Assembly: GCF_002968835.1 (NCBI RefSeq)
Contig: NZ_PKQK01000001.1
Location: forward strand, 744,001 to 808,000
Origin: Paenibacillus sp. PCH8
GTDB taxonomy: Bacteria > Bacillota > Bacilli > Paenibacillales > Paenibacillaceae
DNA length: 64,000 nucleotides
Direction of reading: 5' to 3'
Shown: positions 19,020-29,535 of the stretch, piece by piece
Layout: each line of letters begins with the position of its first letter
Position numbering within the stretch: position 1 is the stretch's first letter
Notes under the pieces: model-generated
What the model was told of the DNA's origin: nothing
Seen by the model: only the letters and a program-made list of their open reading frames with translations
The model's database searches: none
Program-made: the position numbers and the translations under genes

Positions 19020-20114
19020 TCACAGATCGTAGAAGATACTCTCATTCTGCACATAAGGTCTGCAATACTTATTGCATAGCTTCGGCATCCGATCTTTCAT
19101 CCATTCATGTCTCGGCTCATTCCCCATCTGGAAGGCATAATAACCGAATGTAAAGATCAACATGAACCCTTCCATCAAACGGATATCCCGTTCTGTCAGC
19201 GGTGCGATCTGTTTCGTATAACCCGACAGGAATATTTCCCGTTCCTCCCTGCTGAACATCAGAACTGCCCCTCCGGCATCAAAGAGGTAGTATCCATAAC
19301 CGTATAAACAAAAATCAATCATGGATATACCCTGATCCGTCACCAGCAGATTGTTGCGCGTAATATCTGCATGGATGATTCCCCATGTTTCAGGAGTGTT
19401 CGGGTACGTCTCCAACTGTCTATTGATATTCTCAAACGTCTCACGAATCAGTTCAAAGTCTTCGACTGTAAAAATCCCAAGTCTGACGCCTTCCTCCAGT
19501 TGCCGCATCATGACCCGATTTTCTTCGATACTGCCGTAGGAAGGACGGACGTCCGCCTGAGCTGTCTGTCCCTGCGTGCCGACCCCTTGATGAACTTCAT
19601 TGGATATCCTGCTGCCTTCATCCATAACTCTGACTTCTTCTGATGCCTCCTGCACACGACCATATTGATGAAGTGTCTGCAATTGCACGCCAAGGTCATA
19701 GATCTGCTCTGTTGTCAGGCGTTCCCCCTGCTGGATGTCCCGACCGTCAATCCACTCCAGTACCGTACAGCAGATCTCTTTCCCCGTTTCACTTGTCCAT
19801 ATCGTCACCCATTCTCCGCGTACATTTCGTACCGGATGCTGCACTCGCAACGTTGTCGTGGCGTTCAATTGATGAAGCAGGTTCATCTCCGCCTCCAGTG
19901 CAGGGCGAGTATGCTGGATTCCCGACATACTTGCAAAGGCCGCTTGATGTATACGTAGTAGATACTTCTGCCCACTTGCTTCATCAACAACATGGTATGT
20001 CAGATTTTCATTGTGGCGAATATAGGAGACGACCGGTTTCTCCATCGTATAATTCTGTATGATTTCAGCAGCCATATGGTCATAGGATATCTTATCGGTA
20101 GTGATGATCAACAT
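19020..20114 (-). CDS. APH-fold phosphotransferase (aminoglycoside phosphotransferase/homoserine kinase-II like)
   Basis: 364 residues with the small-molecule kinase signature: catalytic loop GIIHADITRNNLLV and metal-binding IDFCLYGYGYYLFDAG. An unusual polar insert of about 50 residues lies between the hinge and the catalytic loop (around 155-205). The family includes choline, homoserine and antibiotic kinases, and spore-coat CotS/YtaA-like proteins; the substrate cannot be assigned. AAGGAG directly abuts the ATG at 20114, so the true start may be the following TTG or a rarer codon a few bases on. Single gene between the riboswitch and the pst operon. Confidence 0.75.
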   Translation of the reverse strand: MLIITTDKISYDHMAAEIIQNYTMEKPVVSYIRHNENLTYHVVDEASGQKYLLRIHQAAFASMSGIQHTRPALEAEMNLLHQLNATTTLRVQHPVRNVRGEWVTIWTSETGKEICCTVLEWIDGRDIQQGERLTTEQIYDLGVQLQTLHQYGRVQEASEEVRVMDEGSRISNEVHQGVGTQGQTAQADVRPSYGSIEENRVMMRQLEEGVRLGIFTVEDFELIRETFENINRQLETYPNTPETWGIIHADITRNNLLVTDQGISMIDFCLYGYGYYLFDAGGAVLMFSREEREIFLSGYTKQIAPLTERDIRLMEGFMLIFTFGYYAFQMGNEPRHEWMKDRMPKLCNKYCRPYVQNESIFYDL

Positions 20115-20304
20115 CTCCTTCTGCCTAATGAATTAGAGTTGCTTCTTATTTTCCGCTCATACGCTGTGAGACATTTCCCTGTGAACGCTTTATTACTGCT
20201 GTATATCGTAGCACGATTGTTTTCATCACAGCAAATTTTTCCATAAATTCATTGGACATAATTTTCATGAGCGATGTAACTAAACTATGCTACATGTTGA
20301 TACT

Positions 20305-20346
20305 AAAAAAGCACAAAGTCCCCAAACGATCCGGGCTTTGTGCTTT
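20305..20346 (-). terminator. Terminator of the pst operon
   Basis: Arms AAAGCACAAAGTCC and GGGCTTTGTGCTTT; the minus strand ends the stem with TTTTTT. It lies about 60 bases beyond pstB, so no phoU follows in this transcript. Confidence 0.85.
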
Positions 20347-20404
20347 CGTTCATCTCTATCTCTGTAGCTCTTTCTTTATCTCAAACTCCATCCAATAAAA
20401 ACAA

Positions 20405-21160
20405 TTAACCAAAACGTCCCATAATGTACTCTTGCGTCAGACGATTGTCCGGGTTGGTGAATATATGCTCTGTATCCCCGTGCTCAATCATGTTTCCAAG
20501 ATAAAAATAAGCTGTATAATCCGAGATGCGTGCCGCTTGCTGCATATTATGGGTGACAATGACGATCCTAAGATCCTTCTTCAGCTCGGTAATTAATTCC
20601 TCGACTTTGCCCGAAGATACGGGGTCAAGTGCAGATGCTGGCTCGTCGAGCAGCAAAATCTGCGGATCAACCGAGAGGGCACGGGCAATACACAACCGCT
20701 GCTGTTGTCCACCCGAGAGAGACAGAGCCGACTCATTCAGCCTATCCTTCACTTCGTCCCAGAGTGCAGCACGGCGCAGGCTTTTTTCCACAATTTCATC
20801 CAATGCCTTCTTACTTTTCGTACCGCGGTAGCGGGGGCCAAACGCGATATTGTTGTAGATGGACTTATGAAAAGGATTCGGCTTCTGCCATACCATGCCA
20901 ATCTTCTGACGAAGTTTGATTACATCCGTTCCAGGTTCATTCAGATCGTTACCGTCCATCCAGATATGTCCCTCTGTACGGGAGCCGGCAATCTCGTCGT
21001 TCATCCGGTTAAGCGATCGAAGGAACGTGGATTTACCGCAACCAGATGGCCCGATAAGCGCCGTTACGCTTGCTTCGGGAAACGTCAGACTAATCTGCTT
21101 GACTGCCTGAAAATGCCCATAATATATGCTTAATTGTTCCGTACCAAAAGGTATGGCCAT
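20405..21160 (-). CDS. pstB: Phosphate ABC transporter ATPase
   Basis: Drives high-affinity phosphate import. The 251-aa chain has Walker [10 protein letters not shown], signature [15 protein letters not shown], Walker [14 protein letters not shown] and the PstB-typical MVWQKPNPF. Translation probably begins at ATG 21160 with a GGAGG site in the short gap after pstA. It is the last gene of pstSCAB. No phoU and no second pstB follow, unlike many Bacillota operons. Confidence 0.95.
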   Translation of the reverse strand: MAIPFGTEQLSIYYGHFQAVKQISLTFPEASVTALIGPSGCGKSTFLRSLNRMNDEIAGSRTEGHIWMDGNDLNEPGTDVIKLRQKIGMVWQKPNPFHKSIYNNIAFGPRYRGTKSKKALDEIVEKSLRRAALWDEVKDRLNESALSLSGGQQQRLCIARALSVDPQILLLDEPASALDPVSSGKVEELITELKKDLRIVIVTHNMQQAARISDYTAYFYLGNMIEHGDTEHIFTNPDNRLTQEYIMGRFG

Positions 21161-21172
21161 GTTGGTTCCTCC

Positions 21173-22066
21173 TTATTTCGAAGCTGTCATGCGGCGGTAT
21201 ACAACCCGACCGATCCAGCGCGCACTCAGATTGAACGCCAGCACAAGAAGAACGAGTACGGCTGACGCACCTGCTGCCACTTCTTTGGAATCCGGTCCAA
21301 TGCCTTCACTGTTGACTTTCCAGATATGCACAGCCAATGTCTCCGCAGGACGCAGCGGGTTAATTGGCGATCTTGGACTTGTTGGATTCCAGTCTGTGAA
21401 GTCCAGCGGCGGACTACTCATACCCGCTGTGAACATGAGTGCAGCTGCTTCACCGAAGATCCGGCCGGAAGCCAGAATCGTACCGGTAATCAAGCTTGGC
21501 AATGCAACAGGCAGCAGAATGGAAGTGATGATTTTCCATTTGGATAATCCAAGGGCCAATCCTGCTTCCTTCTGTTCTTTGGGAACAGCGCGGAAAGCCT
21601 GCTCTGTTGTCCGTACCATCAATGGCAGGTTGAAAATCGCGAGGGCCATGGCACCTGATAATAAGGAGAATCCGAGGCCAAATGTATTCACAATCAACAA
21701 GAGTCCGAACAAACCGATAACGATCGACGGGAAAGAGGACAAGACTTCAACAACGAGTCGAATGAAGCTTGTAATCCGTCCCGGTTTGGCGTATTCCGCC
21801 ATATAGATCCCACCACCCCATCCGAGTGGAATGGTAATAATCAAGGTCAGGACAAGCAAGAATATGGAGTTGAACAACTGCGGCCCAATACCTCCGCCAC
21901 CCTTGAGCAACTGTGGTGCACTCGTCAGGAAGTGCCAGTTGATCTGGCCCACACCCCGAATTAGGATGTAGCCAAGCAAGCCGAGTAAGAGCACTACAAT
22001 GAACAGGGCTAGAACAACGATTATGGCCGTTGCAACTTTGTCTACCGTTTTGGCCTTCATTTTCAT
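21173..22066 (-). CDS. pstA: Phosphate ABC transporter permease
   Basis: 297 residues with six membrane segments; the EAA loop (EAGLALGLSKWKIITSILLPVALP) contacts PstB. The start overlaps the pstC stop by four bases. The first segment (IIVVLALFIVVLLLGLLGYIL) and the periplasmic-facing GGGIGPQLFN region are typical of PstA. It pairs with PstC to form the channel. Confidence 0.94.
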   Translation of the reverse strand: MKMKAKTVDKVATAIIVVLALFIVVLLLGLLGYILIRGVGQINWHFLTSAPQLLKGGGGIGPQLFNSIFLLVLTLIITIPLGWGGGIYMAEYAKPGRITSFIRLVVEVLSSFPSIVIGLFGLLLIVNTFGLGFSLLSGAMALAIFNLPLMVRTTEQAFRAVPKEQKEAGLALGLSKWKIITSILLPVALPSLITGTILASGRIFGEAAALMFTAGMSSPPLDFTDWNPTSPRSPINPLRPAETLAVHIWKVNSEGIGPDSKEVAAGASAVLVLLVLAFNLSARWIGRVVYRRMTASK

Positions 22067-22971
22067 ACCCGGTTCCTCCTTTCAAGCAGGCGAACCAGAA
22101 TGACGAAGACGAAGGTCATTACCAGCAGTACAAGCGCCATACTCCATAGTGCATTGTTATGAACAGAACCCATCGTGGTGTTACCCATGCTCAGGGTGAT
22201 GACACTCGTTAACGTCGAAGCCGATTCTAGCAAGGAAGTCGGTACATGCGGTGCATTACCGATAACCATCTGCACAGCCAGTGCTTCACCGAACGCACGA
22301 GCCATACCCAGTACAATACCTGTCAACAAGGCAGGCAGAACCGTCGGGATGATGACCCGATAGATGGTTTGCCAGCGTGTAGCACCCAGCGCATAGGACG
22401 ATTCACGCAGACCTTTGGGCAGAGCGGATAAAGCATCCGCCATAATACTCGTTACCGTGGGCAGAATCATTACGGACAAGACCAGACATCCGGCTGCAAT
22501 CCCGATTCCGGCTCCTCCGAAGATACTGCGTAGCATAGGAACGATAACACTCAGACCGATAAATCCGTATACAACAGATGGAATACCGGAAAGCAATTCA
22601 ATCGCGGGCTGTAATATTTTTTTACCTTTACCGGGTACAATCTCCGTCATAAAGAGCGCTGCACACAGACTAAGCGGGCTCGCAATAAGTGCTGCAAGCA
22701 ATGTGGTTGTAAAGGAACCGGTGATGAACGGTAATGCACCATAAACCGCAGGTTCACCTGTTGGATTCCATGTTCTTCCGAATAAGAATTCACGCAGGCT
22801 TATGCCATCCTGGAAAAAGGTCGATAACCCTTTGGACGCCACAAAATAAACAATGGAAAACATGACAACGATCAGGAAAACAACACAAATCGATGTATAG
22901 ATCTTTCCAGTCCACTCTTCCCAGTAATGTTTCTCTCTCAAGGGCCGGCGTGGTTTCAGCTTATTGTTCAT
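22063..22971 (-). CDS. pstC: Phosphate ABC transporter permease
   Basis: About 302 residues from the ATG at 22971, which has GGGGGA 7 bases upstream; in-frame starts further up (to 23031) are possible. A basic cytoplasmic N-terminus precedes six membrane segments. The PstC hallmark regions LLSGIPSVVYGFIGL and the loop ESSYALGATRWQTIYRVIIP are present. Co-transcribed with pstS (about 145 bases upstream) and pstA (overlap). Confidence 0.93.
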   Translation of the reverse strand: MNNKLKPRRPLREKHYWEEWTGKIYTSICVVFLIVVMFSIVYFVASKGLSTFFQDGISLREFLFGRTWNPTGEPAVYGALPFITGSFTTTLLAALIASPLSLCAALFMTEIVPGKGKKILQPAIELLSGIPSVVYGFIGLSVIVPMLRSIFGGAGIGIAAGCLVLSVMILPTVTSIMADALSALPKGLRESSYALGATRWQTIYRVIIPTVLPALLTGIVLGMARAFGEALAVQMVIGNAPHVPTSLLESASTLTSVITLSMGNTTMGSVHNNALWSMALVLLVMTFVFVILVRLLERRNRV

Positions 22972-23116
22972 TACCGTTCCCCCTTCGGTCTGTTCCATAA
23001 CAACCATCCTTCTGTAGTAGAATTCGTGCAAAATATGGGATAATTTCTGAGCAAACTGCGCAAAGAGGCAGGACCTGGGTCCGCCTCTTTCGCTGTATGC
23101 GCAAGGTCCGAGAATA

Positions 23117-24040
23117 TTACTGTGTTACGTTACCTGTCGCATCGCGTTTTACTTTCATGCCGGACACCGGAATGTAACCCAGTTCCTTCACGTCTGTTTG
23201 TTGAATTTCATCACTCAGCATGTAGTCGAGGAATGCTTTTGTTGCTGCATCCGGCTCGCCTTTCGTGTACATGTGTTGGTAAGCCCACACTGGATAAGTT
23301 CCTGCTTCCACGTTCTCAACAGTTGCTTCAACACCTTCGAATTTCAGAACTTGCAAGCTGTCATCCAGGTAAGACAGAGCCAAGTAACCAATTGCGCCTG
23401 GCGTCTCGGATACCAGTTTCTTAACTGTACCTGAGGAATCTTCTTGGATCGAACCTTGGATATCGTCTACTTTCGTTCCCAGAGCGAAGTTCTCGAATGT
23501 TGCACGAGTACCGGAGCTACTTGGACGGTTAACGATAATGATGGCTTGATCTGCACCACCAACGTCTTTCCAGTTCGTAATCTTACCAGAGAAGATATCG
23601 ATCAGTTGTTGCTTCGTCAAATCTTGAACGCCTGAATCTTTGTTGCTAACTGGCGCGATCGCGACAACCGCGACTTGATGATCAACCAGTTCTTTTGCTT
23701 TTGCTTCTTCTTTCAGCTTCTCTTCTGCGAATACATCGGAGTTACCAATCGTAGCTTGTCCTTCAGATACTTGTGTCAGACCCGTACCACTACCGCCGCC
23801 TTGCACTTGTACCATTACGTTCTTATATTCATCAACTGCCATAAATTTCTGTCCGGCTTGCTCTACCAGAGGTTGCAGCGCTGTTGATCCAACAGCCAGA
23901 ATGTTACCGCTAAGTTCAGCAGCAGCTCCTGATCCATTGCTTGCGGCACCTTCTGTACCTGCGTCATTTTTCGATCCGCATGCAGCGAGCACCAGTACGA
24001 ACGTTAAGGTCATCAAAATAAACGGCAACTTTTTAAACAT
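23117..24040 (-). CDS. pstS: Phosphate-binding lipoprotein
   Basis: 307 residues. The signal peptide ends in the lipobox LAACGS, so the protein is lipid-anchored outside the membrane. Phosphate-binding motifs typical of the family are visible (GSTALQPLVEQ, GGGSGTGLTQV, NRPSSSGTRATFENF). GGGGGAGG precedes the ATG by about 11 bases. First gene of pstSCAB; a PhoP-like double hexamer lies about 110 bases upstream, indicating induction by phosphate starvation. Confidence 0.95.
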   Translation of the reverse strand: MFKKLPFILMTLTFVLVLAACGSKNDAGTEGAASNGSGAAAELSGNILAVGSTALQPLVEQAGQKFMAVDEYKNVMVQVQGGGSGTGLTQVSEGQATIGNSDVFAEEKLKEEAKAKELVDHQVAVVAIAPVSNKDSGVQDLTKQQLIDIFSGKITNWKDVGGADQAIIIVNRPSSSGTRATFENFALGTKVDDIQGSIQEDSSGTVKKLVSETPGAIGYLALSYLDDSLQVLKFEGVEATVENVEAGTYPVWAYQHMYTKGEPDAATKAFLDYMLSDEIQQTDVKELGYIPVSGMKVKRDATGNVTQ

Positions 24041-24147
24041 TTTTTATTTTCCTCCCCCAAGTAGTGATGGCGTTTTGTGAATTTGTTTGTTCACCATCAA
24101 CTCTTTAATCATTGTAGTTTCGTTATGTCATCTTAAAATCAGTGTTT

Positions 24148-24164
24148 TGTAAACGCAGTGTTAA
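24148..24164 (-). promoter_or_regulatory. PhoP-like box upstream of pstS
   Basis: On the minus strand TTAACA, 5 bases, TTTACA: two direct hexamers matching the B. subtilis PhoP consensus TT(A/T/C)ACA at 11-base periodicity. A possible -10 (TACAAT) lies about 31 bases downstream. Confidence 0.65.
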
Positions 24165-24239
24165 AAATATCAGCTTTATATTGAAATGCATCTGAGACAA
24201 ATCGCTCTGAAGTGACCGCTTCAGGAACGGACGTTGTTT

Positions 24240-24324
24240 CAATCGCTGTTATCCCCGGATTTATATGATTTACTTTTCTCAAGGAATACATTCGGGGATA
24301 AAGGCGAACGCTTCGCTTTTTCCA
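24240..24324 (-). repeat. Dispersed intergenic repeat, copy D (partial)
   Basis: Minus strand: GAAAAAGCGAAGCGTTCGCC at the left and GGGGATAACAGCGATTG at the right, both shared with copy B at 50.4 kb. The middle differs and is bounded by a perfect 9-base inverted repeat (TTATCCCCG/CGGGGATAA). It sits between the arsB terminator and the pstS control region. Confidence 0.6.
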
Positions 24325-24419
24325 CAAAGAAGGCCAGCCCTGCAATAGGCTGACCTTGTGTAAATGCTTAATAGAGAAAGAGAATTTAATTCTACTATAG
24401 AAAATACAAAAGCAGGAAA

Positions 24420-24473
24420 TAAAAAAACTGCCTCACTGCCAGTGCGTAGCACCCGCTGTGAGAGCAGCCTTTT
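24420..24473 (-). terminator. Terminator of the arsB-like gene
   Basis: Minus-strand arms GCTGCTCTCAC and GTGAGGCAG with a long loop, followed by seven T. Confidence 0.7.
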
Positions 24474-24521
24474 ACAAACTATTGAACTACTTCGATGTTC
24501 CTAATGTAAAATCTAATTTTA

Positions 24522-25814
24522 CTAACCCAGAATCCATAACCACCATGCCAATCCGGCCAAGGTAATGAACAATGTAGGAACGGTCAGAATGATACCTGCC
24601 TTGAAATAATACCCCCATGTAATCTTCACACCTTTGCGAGACAACACATGCAGCCACAGCAATGTGGCAAGTGATCCAATCGGGGTCATTTTGGGACCCA
24701 GATCGGAACCAATGACATTGGCATAGATCAAAGCCTCGCGCACAATGCCTTCTGTGTGTGCACCTTGAATCGCCAAAGCGTTAATCAACACCGTCGGCAG
24801 ATTGTTCATGACAGAGGACAACACGGCTGCAATGATGCCCATCCCAAGTGAAGCAGCGAGCAGACCATGCTCTGCAATGGAATCCAGCCAGCGGCTCAGA
24901 TGATCCGTTAACCCTGCATTACGCAGTCCGTACACGACAATGTACATACCCACCGAGAACACGACAATGGACCAAGGCGCTTCCTTGATTACCCGCTTCA
25001 GATCGACAGCCTCGCTCTTGCGAGCCAGTAAGCCGAACAAAAGTGCGACCGAGCCAACAATAACCGACACGGGAATGGGTAGAAACTCACTCGATGCGTA
25101 GGCCACCAATAACAACCCAAGCATGAACCAGGCGATCCGGAACATTCGAGGATCACGTATTGCTTCCTTAGGGTCGCGTGCGGCGGAGATGTCGTAGCGA
25201 CGGGGAATGCTTTTGCGATAGAACAAGAACAGCATGGCCGAACTCGCCAGAATCGAAATCAAATTGGGCACGACCATACGCACCGCATACTCCACAAATG
25301 TAATCCCGAAGAAATCAGCGGACACAATGTTAACCAGATTACTGACGACCAGCGGCAACGAAGTGGTATCCGCGATAAATCCGCTAGCCATGACAAACGC
25401 AAGCACCATACGCTCATCAAACTTCAATGCACGTACCATCGCCAGAACAATCGGCGTCAGAATGAGTGCTGCACCGTCATTGGCGAACAGGGCAGATACT
25501 GCGGATCCCAGTAGAATGGAATAGATGAACAATCTAGGACCATTCCCTCCGGCCAGCCTTGCCATATGAAGGGCAGCCCATTCGAAGAATCCCGTCTCAT
25601 CGAGGATTAGAGAAATCATAATAATGCCAACAAAAGCCAGCGTTGCATTCCATACAATGGAGGCTACATCAGAAGCATCATTCAAGCTGACGACTCCAAA
25701 CAATAGTGCAAGCAATGCCCCACCGGAGGCGCTCCAACCGATGCCCAGTCCGCGAGGTTGCCAGATGACCAATGTAATAGTTAATGCAAAAATCAGTATT
25801 GCTACGTATACCAT
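24522..25814 (-). CDS. arsB: ArsB-type arsenite/anion pump
   Basis: 430 residues with about 11-12 membrane segments, the same length as plasmid-type ArsB. Hallmarks include [39 protein letters not shown] and the C-terminal repeat [14 protein letters not shown] / [19 protein letters not shown]. Exports arsenite or antimonite by proton antiport in the known family. No arsR, arsC or arsA is adjacent, and a hairpin terminator follows, so control is not evident. The IT superfamily also carries other anions; ArsB is the closest match by recognisable motifs. Confidence 0.88.
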   Translation of the reverse strand: MVYVAILIFALTITLVIWQPRGLGIGWSASGGALLALLFGVVSLNDASDVASIVWNATLAFVGIIMISLILDETGFFEWAALHMARLAGGNGPRLFIYSILLGSAVSALFANDGAALILTPIVLAMVRALKFDERMVLAFVMASGFIADTTSLPLVVSNLVNIVSADFFGITFVEYAVRMVVPNLISILASSAMLFLFYRKSIPRRYDISAARDPKEAIRDPRMFRIAWFMLGLLLVAYASSEFLPIPVSVIVGSVALLFGLLARKSEAVDLKRVIKEAPWSIVVFSVGMYIVVYGLRNAGLTDHLSRWLDSIAEHGLLAASLGMGIIAAVLSSVMNNLPTVLINALAIQGAHTEGIVREALIYANVIGSDLGPKMTPIGSLATLLWLHVLSRKGVKITWGYYFKAGIILTVPTLFITLAGLAWWLWILG

Positions 25815-25992
25815 AGAGCCTCCTGCTGTATCCTGTCTCGATATATTCTATCGTACATTTAATGATTCTATTATAAGACTACACCGCATGATGCACGGAA
25901 GAACCAGACGATATATTTATACAGGGACGCAGGAGGAATGTCTATCTTTATTTTCTTCTACTATAAAATGCAGTACGTTTTCTGTTTAAATA

Positions 25993-28083
25993 TCAGGATG
26001 TACCGTTCCCTTTATCCTTGGGTGTATCCTCCACCATCTTGAACATGCCGAGCAATCCTTGTAATTGTTCCGCCATACTGTTCAGATGTGCTGAGGATGA
26101 TGCGATCTCTTCTACGGAAGCCAGTTGCTCTTGCGAAGAGGCAGACACGGATTCTGTATTCGCAGCCGATTCCTGGGTCACATTGGAAATATCGCTCATT
26201 GCCTTGGCAACATGGGAAGCACCGCTTTCCAATTGCTTCGTTGTATCGGACAAGTCATCCAATGTATGAACAGCATCTTCCACAGCCTCCCGAATCTGTG
26301 CAAAGGACTGTCCTGACGTATTCACAGCCTGAATACCTTCTCCTACTCGAGTCTGGGCTGCATTCATGGCGATTAGAGCCGCATCCATATCCTTACGAAT
26401 GTTGTGAACCAGCTCACCAATCTGCGCTGCCGAACTTCCGGATTCTTCTGCCAGCTTGCGCACCTCTCCAGCTACTACAGCAAATCCACGCCCCGCATCA
26501 CCCGCTCTTGCCGCTTCAATGGAAGCATTCAATGCGAGCAGATTGGTTTGTTTGGAGATTGACGCAATGACATCAACCATGCTGCCGATCTCTACGGAAC
26601 GGGCATTCAGAGACTGAACCACAGTCCCCAGCTGTTGCACCGTTTCCTGGATACTGTTCATCTGCTCTACAGCCTGTCCTGCCGCCACATTTCCGGAGGA
26701 AGCCGTCCCGGATGTATTCCGCATATTCGCCGTAATGGATTGCACCCGCTCCGACATGATTCGAACATCTTCTGCCATTCGGCTCATCTGCCCAGATCCA
26801 TCTTTCACACTATTCACTTGCTGCTCCGCGCCTTCGGCAAGTTCCTGAATAGCGAGGGTGGAATGTTCAATTGCTTTGGTCGTTTGTTCTGCACTGGCGG
26901 ACAATTCCTGTGAAGATGCAGATACCTGTTCCGCCGTCTCCTGTACGCCCAGAATCATCATTCGCAGGTTGTCGACCATCCGTTCGAAATACTTCGCCAG
27001 ATCACCAACTTCATCTTTACGTCCAGTTTCCATCTTCACGGTCAGATCGCCTTTGCTCACGGCTCTGGCCGATTCCTGTAGTCGTTTGATTGGACGCAGC
27101 ATAGAGCGCGTGAACCAGATAATGAAGATGAGCGTAAGGAATGTCGCCGCCAATATAACAGCAAACGTGGCCATGCGAATGTCCTTACTCGCATCCGTTA
27201 CTTCGCTTTTGAACATGGTGCCAGCAATTTTCCAGCCCGTGGTTTCATTGGTCGAATATATCATCATTTTGGCTTGATCGTCGTATACGTAATCGAATTG
27301 GCCTTCCTGATTTTGATACATCTCATCCAGAGCGTTGCTTGTATCTTGTGTACCTGTCTCAGCAACTGGCGAAACCACGTAATTTTTGGAAGCGTCCATT
27401 ATAATAACATAGCCTTCTTTGCCTACCTTAATGGATGCTTGTTCACGCATGTCTGTCAGATCCAGGGATAAACCGACGACACCCGATTGATCCTTTAAGG
27501 TCTTGGAGATAAAGACAACCGCGACTCCATCCGTGTTCTTGGACACAGCCGATATGGCGGCCGTACCCGGCTTCTCCATTGCGAGCTTGTACCAATCCCG
27601 CTCTCGAGGATCAAATGCATCTCCCCGCGTGCTACTAGCTGTTGGCTTACCTCGAACCATGACTCCCTCTGTCGTTCCTACAAAAATATTCAAGGCATCC
27701 GGATGCAACTCCAGATATTGCTCCAGTTTCACCTGAACCCCGGGACTATCGTTCTCTCCGTTAATCAGAGCCTGATCAATGGCATCTGCAAAATAATTGA
27801 TGTCATGCATCTTGGAATCCACTTGGCTCTTTATAATCGTATTGACGGTGCTCACACTTTGCTGGGCACTGTCCATTAGTTGATCTTGCACACTATCCTC
27901 AGCGATCAATAATGTCACTAAACCGATAGCCAGACTCGGCAGGATCAGAACTGCCAAGAAAGAAACCAATAGTTTGTTCCTAATATTCCATACAAAACCC
28001 TTCTTCTTTTTGCTTTTGTTTTGTTTGGGTTTGTTAGCTTTCGCTGCTGTTTTCGCTTGCTTATTCTCTTGAGTGTCAATCAT
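25993..28083 (-). CDS. Methyl-accepting chemotaxis protein with dCache sensor
   Basis: 696 residues. Order: Lys-rich cytosolic leader (about 1-30, [11 protein letters not shown]), membrane segment (35-60), extracellular double-Cache domain (about 60-310, with the [11 protein letters not shown] ligand-pocket motif), second membrane segment (about 315-335), HAMP, then the signalling coil with the hairpin tip region [34 protein letters not shown]. Dimers report small-molecule ligands to CheA/CheW. The length is close to B. subtilis McpA/McpB. No C-terminal CheR-binding pentapeptide is seen. AGGGGAG precedes the ATG. Confidence 0.93.
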   Translation of the reverse strand: MIDTQENKQAKTAAKANKPKQNKSKKKKGFVWNIRNKLLVSFLAVLILPSLAIGLVTLLIAEDSVQDQLMDSAQQSVSTVNTIIKSQVDSKMHDINYFADAIDQALINGENDSPGVQVKLEQYLELHPDALNIFVGTTEGVMVRGKPTASSTRGDAFDPRERDWYKLAMEKPGTAAISAVSKNTDGVAVVFISKTLKDQSGVVGLSLDLTDMREQASIKVGKEGYVIIMDASKNYVVSPVAETGTQDTSNALDEMYQNQEGQFDYVYDDQAKMMIYSTNETTGWKIAGTMFKSEVTDASKDIRMATFAVILAATFLTLIFIIWFTRSMLRPIKRLQESARAVSKGDLTVKMETGRKDEVGDLAKYFERMVDNLRMMILGVQETAEQVSASSQELSASAEQTTKAIEHSTLAIQELAEGAEQQVNSVKDGSGQMSRMAEDVRIMSERVQSITANMRNTSGTASSGNVAAGQAVEQMNSIQETVQQLGTVVQSLNARSVEIGSMVDVIASISKQTNLLALNASIEAARAGDAGRGFAVVAGEVRKLAEESGSSAAQIGELVHNIRKDMDAALIAMNAAQTRVGEGIQAVNTSGQSFAQIREAVEDAVHTLDDLSDTTKQLESGASHVAKAMSDISNVTQESAANTESVSASSQEQLASVEEIASSSAHLNSMAEQLQGLLGMFKMVEDTPKDKGNGTS

Positions 28084-28275
28084 CCTGTTTCTCCCCTTAT
28101 TAAGTATAGATTTGAGCTCTTTCTCTTTATGTACGAAACAATCTAAAAGGCTTATCTTATATATCGGCTAGTTGAGGATATATATTTGATAGAAAATAAG
28201 TGAACTGCACGCTAAACAAGCCACCCCATAAGTGAAGTGGCCTGCACAAGGTATAGCTTATGGATATGCAACCAT

Positions 28276-29319
28276 TTAAGCGGAAGTTGCCGGGTATGGG
28301 CCCTTTGGAGGTTGAGCTGTCGGTTTGCCAAAATAATAACCTTGCGCAAGCTCAATACCTATTGAGCGGCAAAATTCAAATTCCTCAATTCGTTCGATTC
28401 CCTCAGCAAGAACCCGACCTCCGAAATGACTCGACATCAGGATAATATCAGCAATTTGTTGTTGCTTAACCAAGTCTTGATCACAATGATCAATGAGACT
28501 TCGATCTATTTTGACAAAATCCGGTTCCAGTCGATTCATTAACTCAATTGTCGAATATCCGGCACCCACATCATCCAGGGCCACCGACATCCCACGGGAA
28601 CGATACACTTCAAATATATGCTGCAAGATGGATATATGCCGAATCTGTTCTGTTTCCACGACTTCAAATACAAAATCCTTAGGGTCAAGCGAAAAACGTT
28701 CAATTGCTTCAAACGTATGTGTCAGACAAAATTCGGGGTTATATATGGAGGAAGGCAGAAAATTCACGAAGCGTTTCATACCACGAGGTAGGTGTATAGC
28801 ACTGGTCTCGATGGCAGCAATACGAGCAGTTCGATCCAAAAAAGAATGGAGTCCGGTAGCCCGGGCAACTTCAAATAATTCATAGGAACTGAAATACTTT
28901 CCATGCTCAGCAGGACGAAGCAAAAACTCAAATCCAATTATCTGCTCCGACGCATCCACAATGGGCTGCATGTGACTGCTGAACTGATGCTCCAAAATAA
29001 TGGACACCAGGTCCGCATGCTTAATACGGGAATGTTGCATGGATAGACTGATCCAATCGTCCGCATCTACCTGTTCGTCTATCGGTTTGATCTGAACGGT
29101 TAGAGGAGTGGGTAAGGCCAACTCCACTTTGATAATCTCTTCAATTGCGTTCTGTACCTCTTCCACATCTGAAAAATGGATCCAGATCATATCATCCGAT
29201 TGTTCAATATGCCTTCCCGGCGTTTGCAGCGCTTCCAGCAAAGCGGGGGAAATAGGACTCAGGTAAAGCGTACCTTGACCCTCTATAGGATAGATTGGAC
29301 TGCAGCCACTGCAATTCAT
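28276..29319 (-). CDS. EAL-domain protein (cyclic-di-GMP phosphodiesterase)
   Basis: 347 residues from the ATG at 29319, where AAGGGGG sits 6 bases upstream; an upstream start at 29379 has none. Residues about 1-120 are an unassigned domain beginning MNCSGCSPIY, with a Cys-x-x-Cys pair. The EAL domain (about 120-340) keeps the expected catalytic set: E in FEFLL, N in FVNFLP, E in FEVVETEQ, DD in ALDDVGAGYS, K in FVKID, E in LAEGIER, Q in QGYYFGKP. It should therefore be active. It follows the chemoreceptor gene on the same strand by 190 bases. Confidence 0.85.
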   Translation of the reverse strand: MNCSGCSPIYPIEGQGTLYLSPISPALLEALQTPGRHIEQSDDMIWIHFSDVEEVQNAIEEIIKVELALPTPLTVQIKPIDEQVDADDWISLSMQHSRIKHADLVSIILEHQFSSHMQPIVDASEQIIGFEFLLRPAEHGKYFSSYELFEVARATGLHSFLDRTARIAAIETSAIHLPRGMKRFVNFLPSSIYNPEFCLTHTFEAIERFSLDPKDFVFEVVETEQIRHISILQHIFEVYRSRGMSVALDDVGAGYSTIELMNRLEPDFVKIDRSLIDHCDQDLVKQQQIADIILMSSHFGGRVLAEGIERIEEFEFCRSIGIELAQGYYFGKPTAQPPKGPYPATSA

Positions 29320-29478
29320 GTAGAACCCCCTTGCCAGTTTGTAATTCGATGTCATTAATGTATACAAGTTTATACCCAAAGTTTGTAAATATTATATCAT
29401 GGGTATTCGAATTAATCTCTACCGTTTTGATGACTTCCTATATAACGGTTATTAGAACAGATATATTCATTATGGCAT

Positions 29479-29513
29479 CCAAAAAGACCGACAGTCTGAT
29501 GACTGTCGGTCTC
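29479..29513 (-). terminator. Terminator of the secreted nucleotidase gene
   Basis: Arms AAGACCGACAGT and ACTGTCGGTCTT pair perfectly around six bases; the minus strand ends in TTTTT. Confidence 0.88.
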
Positions 29514-29535
29514 TTCCTCCACCGCTTATTAGACT

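Noticed and set aside
24140..24170. CcpA (cre) site before pstS
   Set aside because: TGTAAACGCAGTGT lacks the symmetric right half; the PhoP-like reading explains it better.
24139..24345. Minus-strand short open frame before pstS
   Set aside because: It runs across a repeat copy and the PhoP-like box, and has no ribosome binding site.
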